From Bacteroidales bacterium (GTDB lineage: Bacteria > Bacteroidota > Bacteroidia > Bacteroidales > F082): a DNA stretch of 64,000 nucleotides. This document shows positions 63,908 through 64,000 of this stretch, piece after piece; within the stretch, counting starts at the first letter, position 1; each line of letters opens with the position of its first letter. The notes beneath the pieces were generated by a model. That model worked only from the letters and a program-made list of their open reading frames with translations. It searched no databases and had not been told where the DNA came from. Where the stretch lies: positions 1 through 64,000 of the forward strand of contig JANQGJ010000078.1 in the NCBI GenBank assembly GCA_028277395.1, read 5' to 3'. Position numbers and translations under genes: made by a program.

Positions 63908-64000
63908 TTAATTACCTGATTTTTCTATTCTCCATCCTCTCTCTGTTTCAACAATTTCGTATCCATCTGCCAGTTTCAGCTCATATCTGTTGGTTTTCAG
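63908..64000 (-). CDS. C-terminal end of a gene cut by the window edge
   Basis: The minus strand is open from the window edge to a TAA at 63910-63908. The last 30 residues read L-K-T-N-R-Y-E-L-K-L-A-D-G-Y-E-I-V then E-T-E-R-G-W-R-I-E-K-S-G-N, a natural, coding-like sequence. The stop is 13 bases before the TlpA-like start, as expected for an operon neighbour. Too little is present to name the family. Confidence 0.6.
   Translation of the reverse strand: MKTNRYELKLADGYEIVETERGWRIEKSGN

Overview
This is an AT-rich bacterial chromosome segment from a member of the Bacteroidota, most likely Bacteroidales/Marinilabiliales-like. The evidence is the tig-clpP-clpX operon, carA-carB, a Bacteroidota-type ParE, a DUF4294 protein, three secreted proteins with type IX secretion (T9SS) C-terminal sorting domains, and promoters of the Bacteroidota form (TTG about -33, TAnnTTTG at -7). 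No rRNA, CRISPR array, integrase or intact insertion sequence was seen. One tRNA gene, Leu(UAG), is present. Both window ends cut genes.

Layout: 0-3 kb holds the C-terminal end of an RHS-repeat protein, an overlapping lipoprotein gene (candidate immunity protein) and a secreted protein. 3-8 kb is one giant MAM-domain/T9SS protein. 8-29 kb is mostly housekeeping: clpX, clpP, tig, tRNA-Leu, an acyltransferase with a BASS transporter, parE, a Kef-type antiporter, a TtcA-family enzyme, an AraC/AlkD/DUF3795 set with a decayed duplicate copy beside it, a B12-type radical SAM protein, carB and carA with an attenuator-like leader, and an acetate-type transporter. 29-43 kb is accessory: a three-gene operon ending in a membrane-anchored amidohydrolase, a T9SS subtilase, a metallophosphoesterase with a 932-residue unknown protein, and a broken response regulator.

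45-54 kb is the most unusual part. Three transcription units (a 407-residue protein, a seven-gene operon and a 71-residue protein) each have nearly the same promoter: two CTAC boxes, CAGGGTATTGAC, exactly 20 bases, then TAnGTTTG. The operon encodes HisG, HisA and HisIE homologues (enough to go from ATP and PRPP to PRFAR) but no HisF, HisH, HisB, HisC or HisD. With them are a SAICAR-synthetase homologue with an N-terminal extension, a nucleotidyltransferase-like protein, a thymidylate-kinase-like P-loop protein and an AbrB-like small protein. I infer a dedicated purine/ribonucleotide-derived metabolite pathway rather than histidine supply.

55-60.4 kb looks like a defence module: a 1240-residue KAP-type NTPase with PUA/EVE-like domains and two membrane helices, followed by an Mrr-type endonuclease fused to an HU DNA-binding domain. 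Around it, non-coding stretches carry a family of REP-like hairpins and a diverged 441-bp tandem repeat. The window ends with an L-domain lipoprotein, a TlpA-type lipoprotein and the tail of one more gene.
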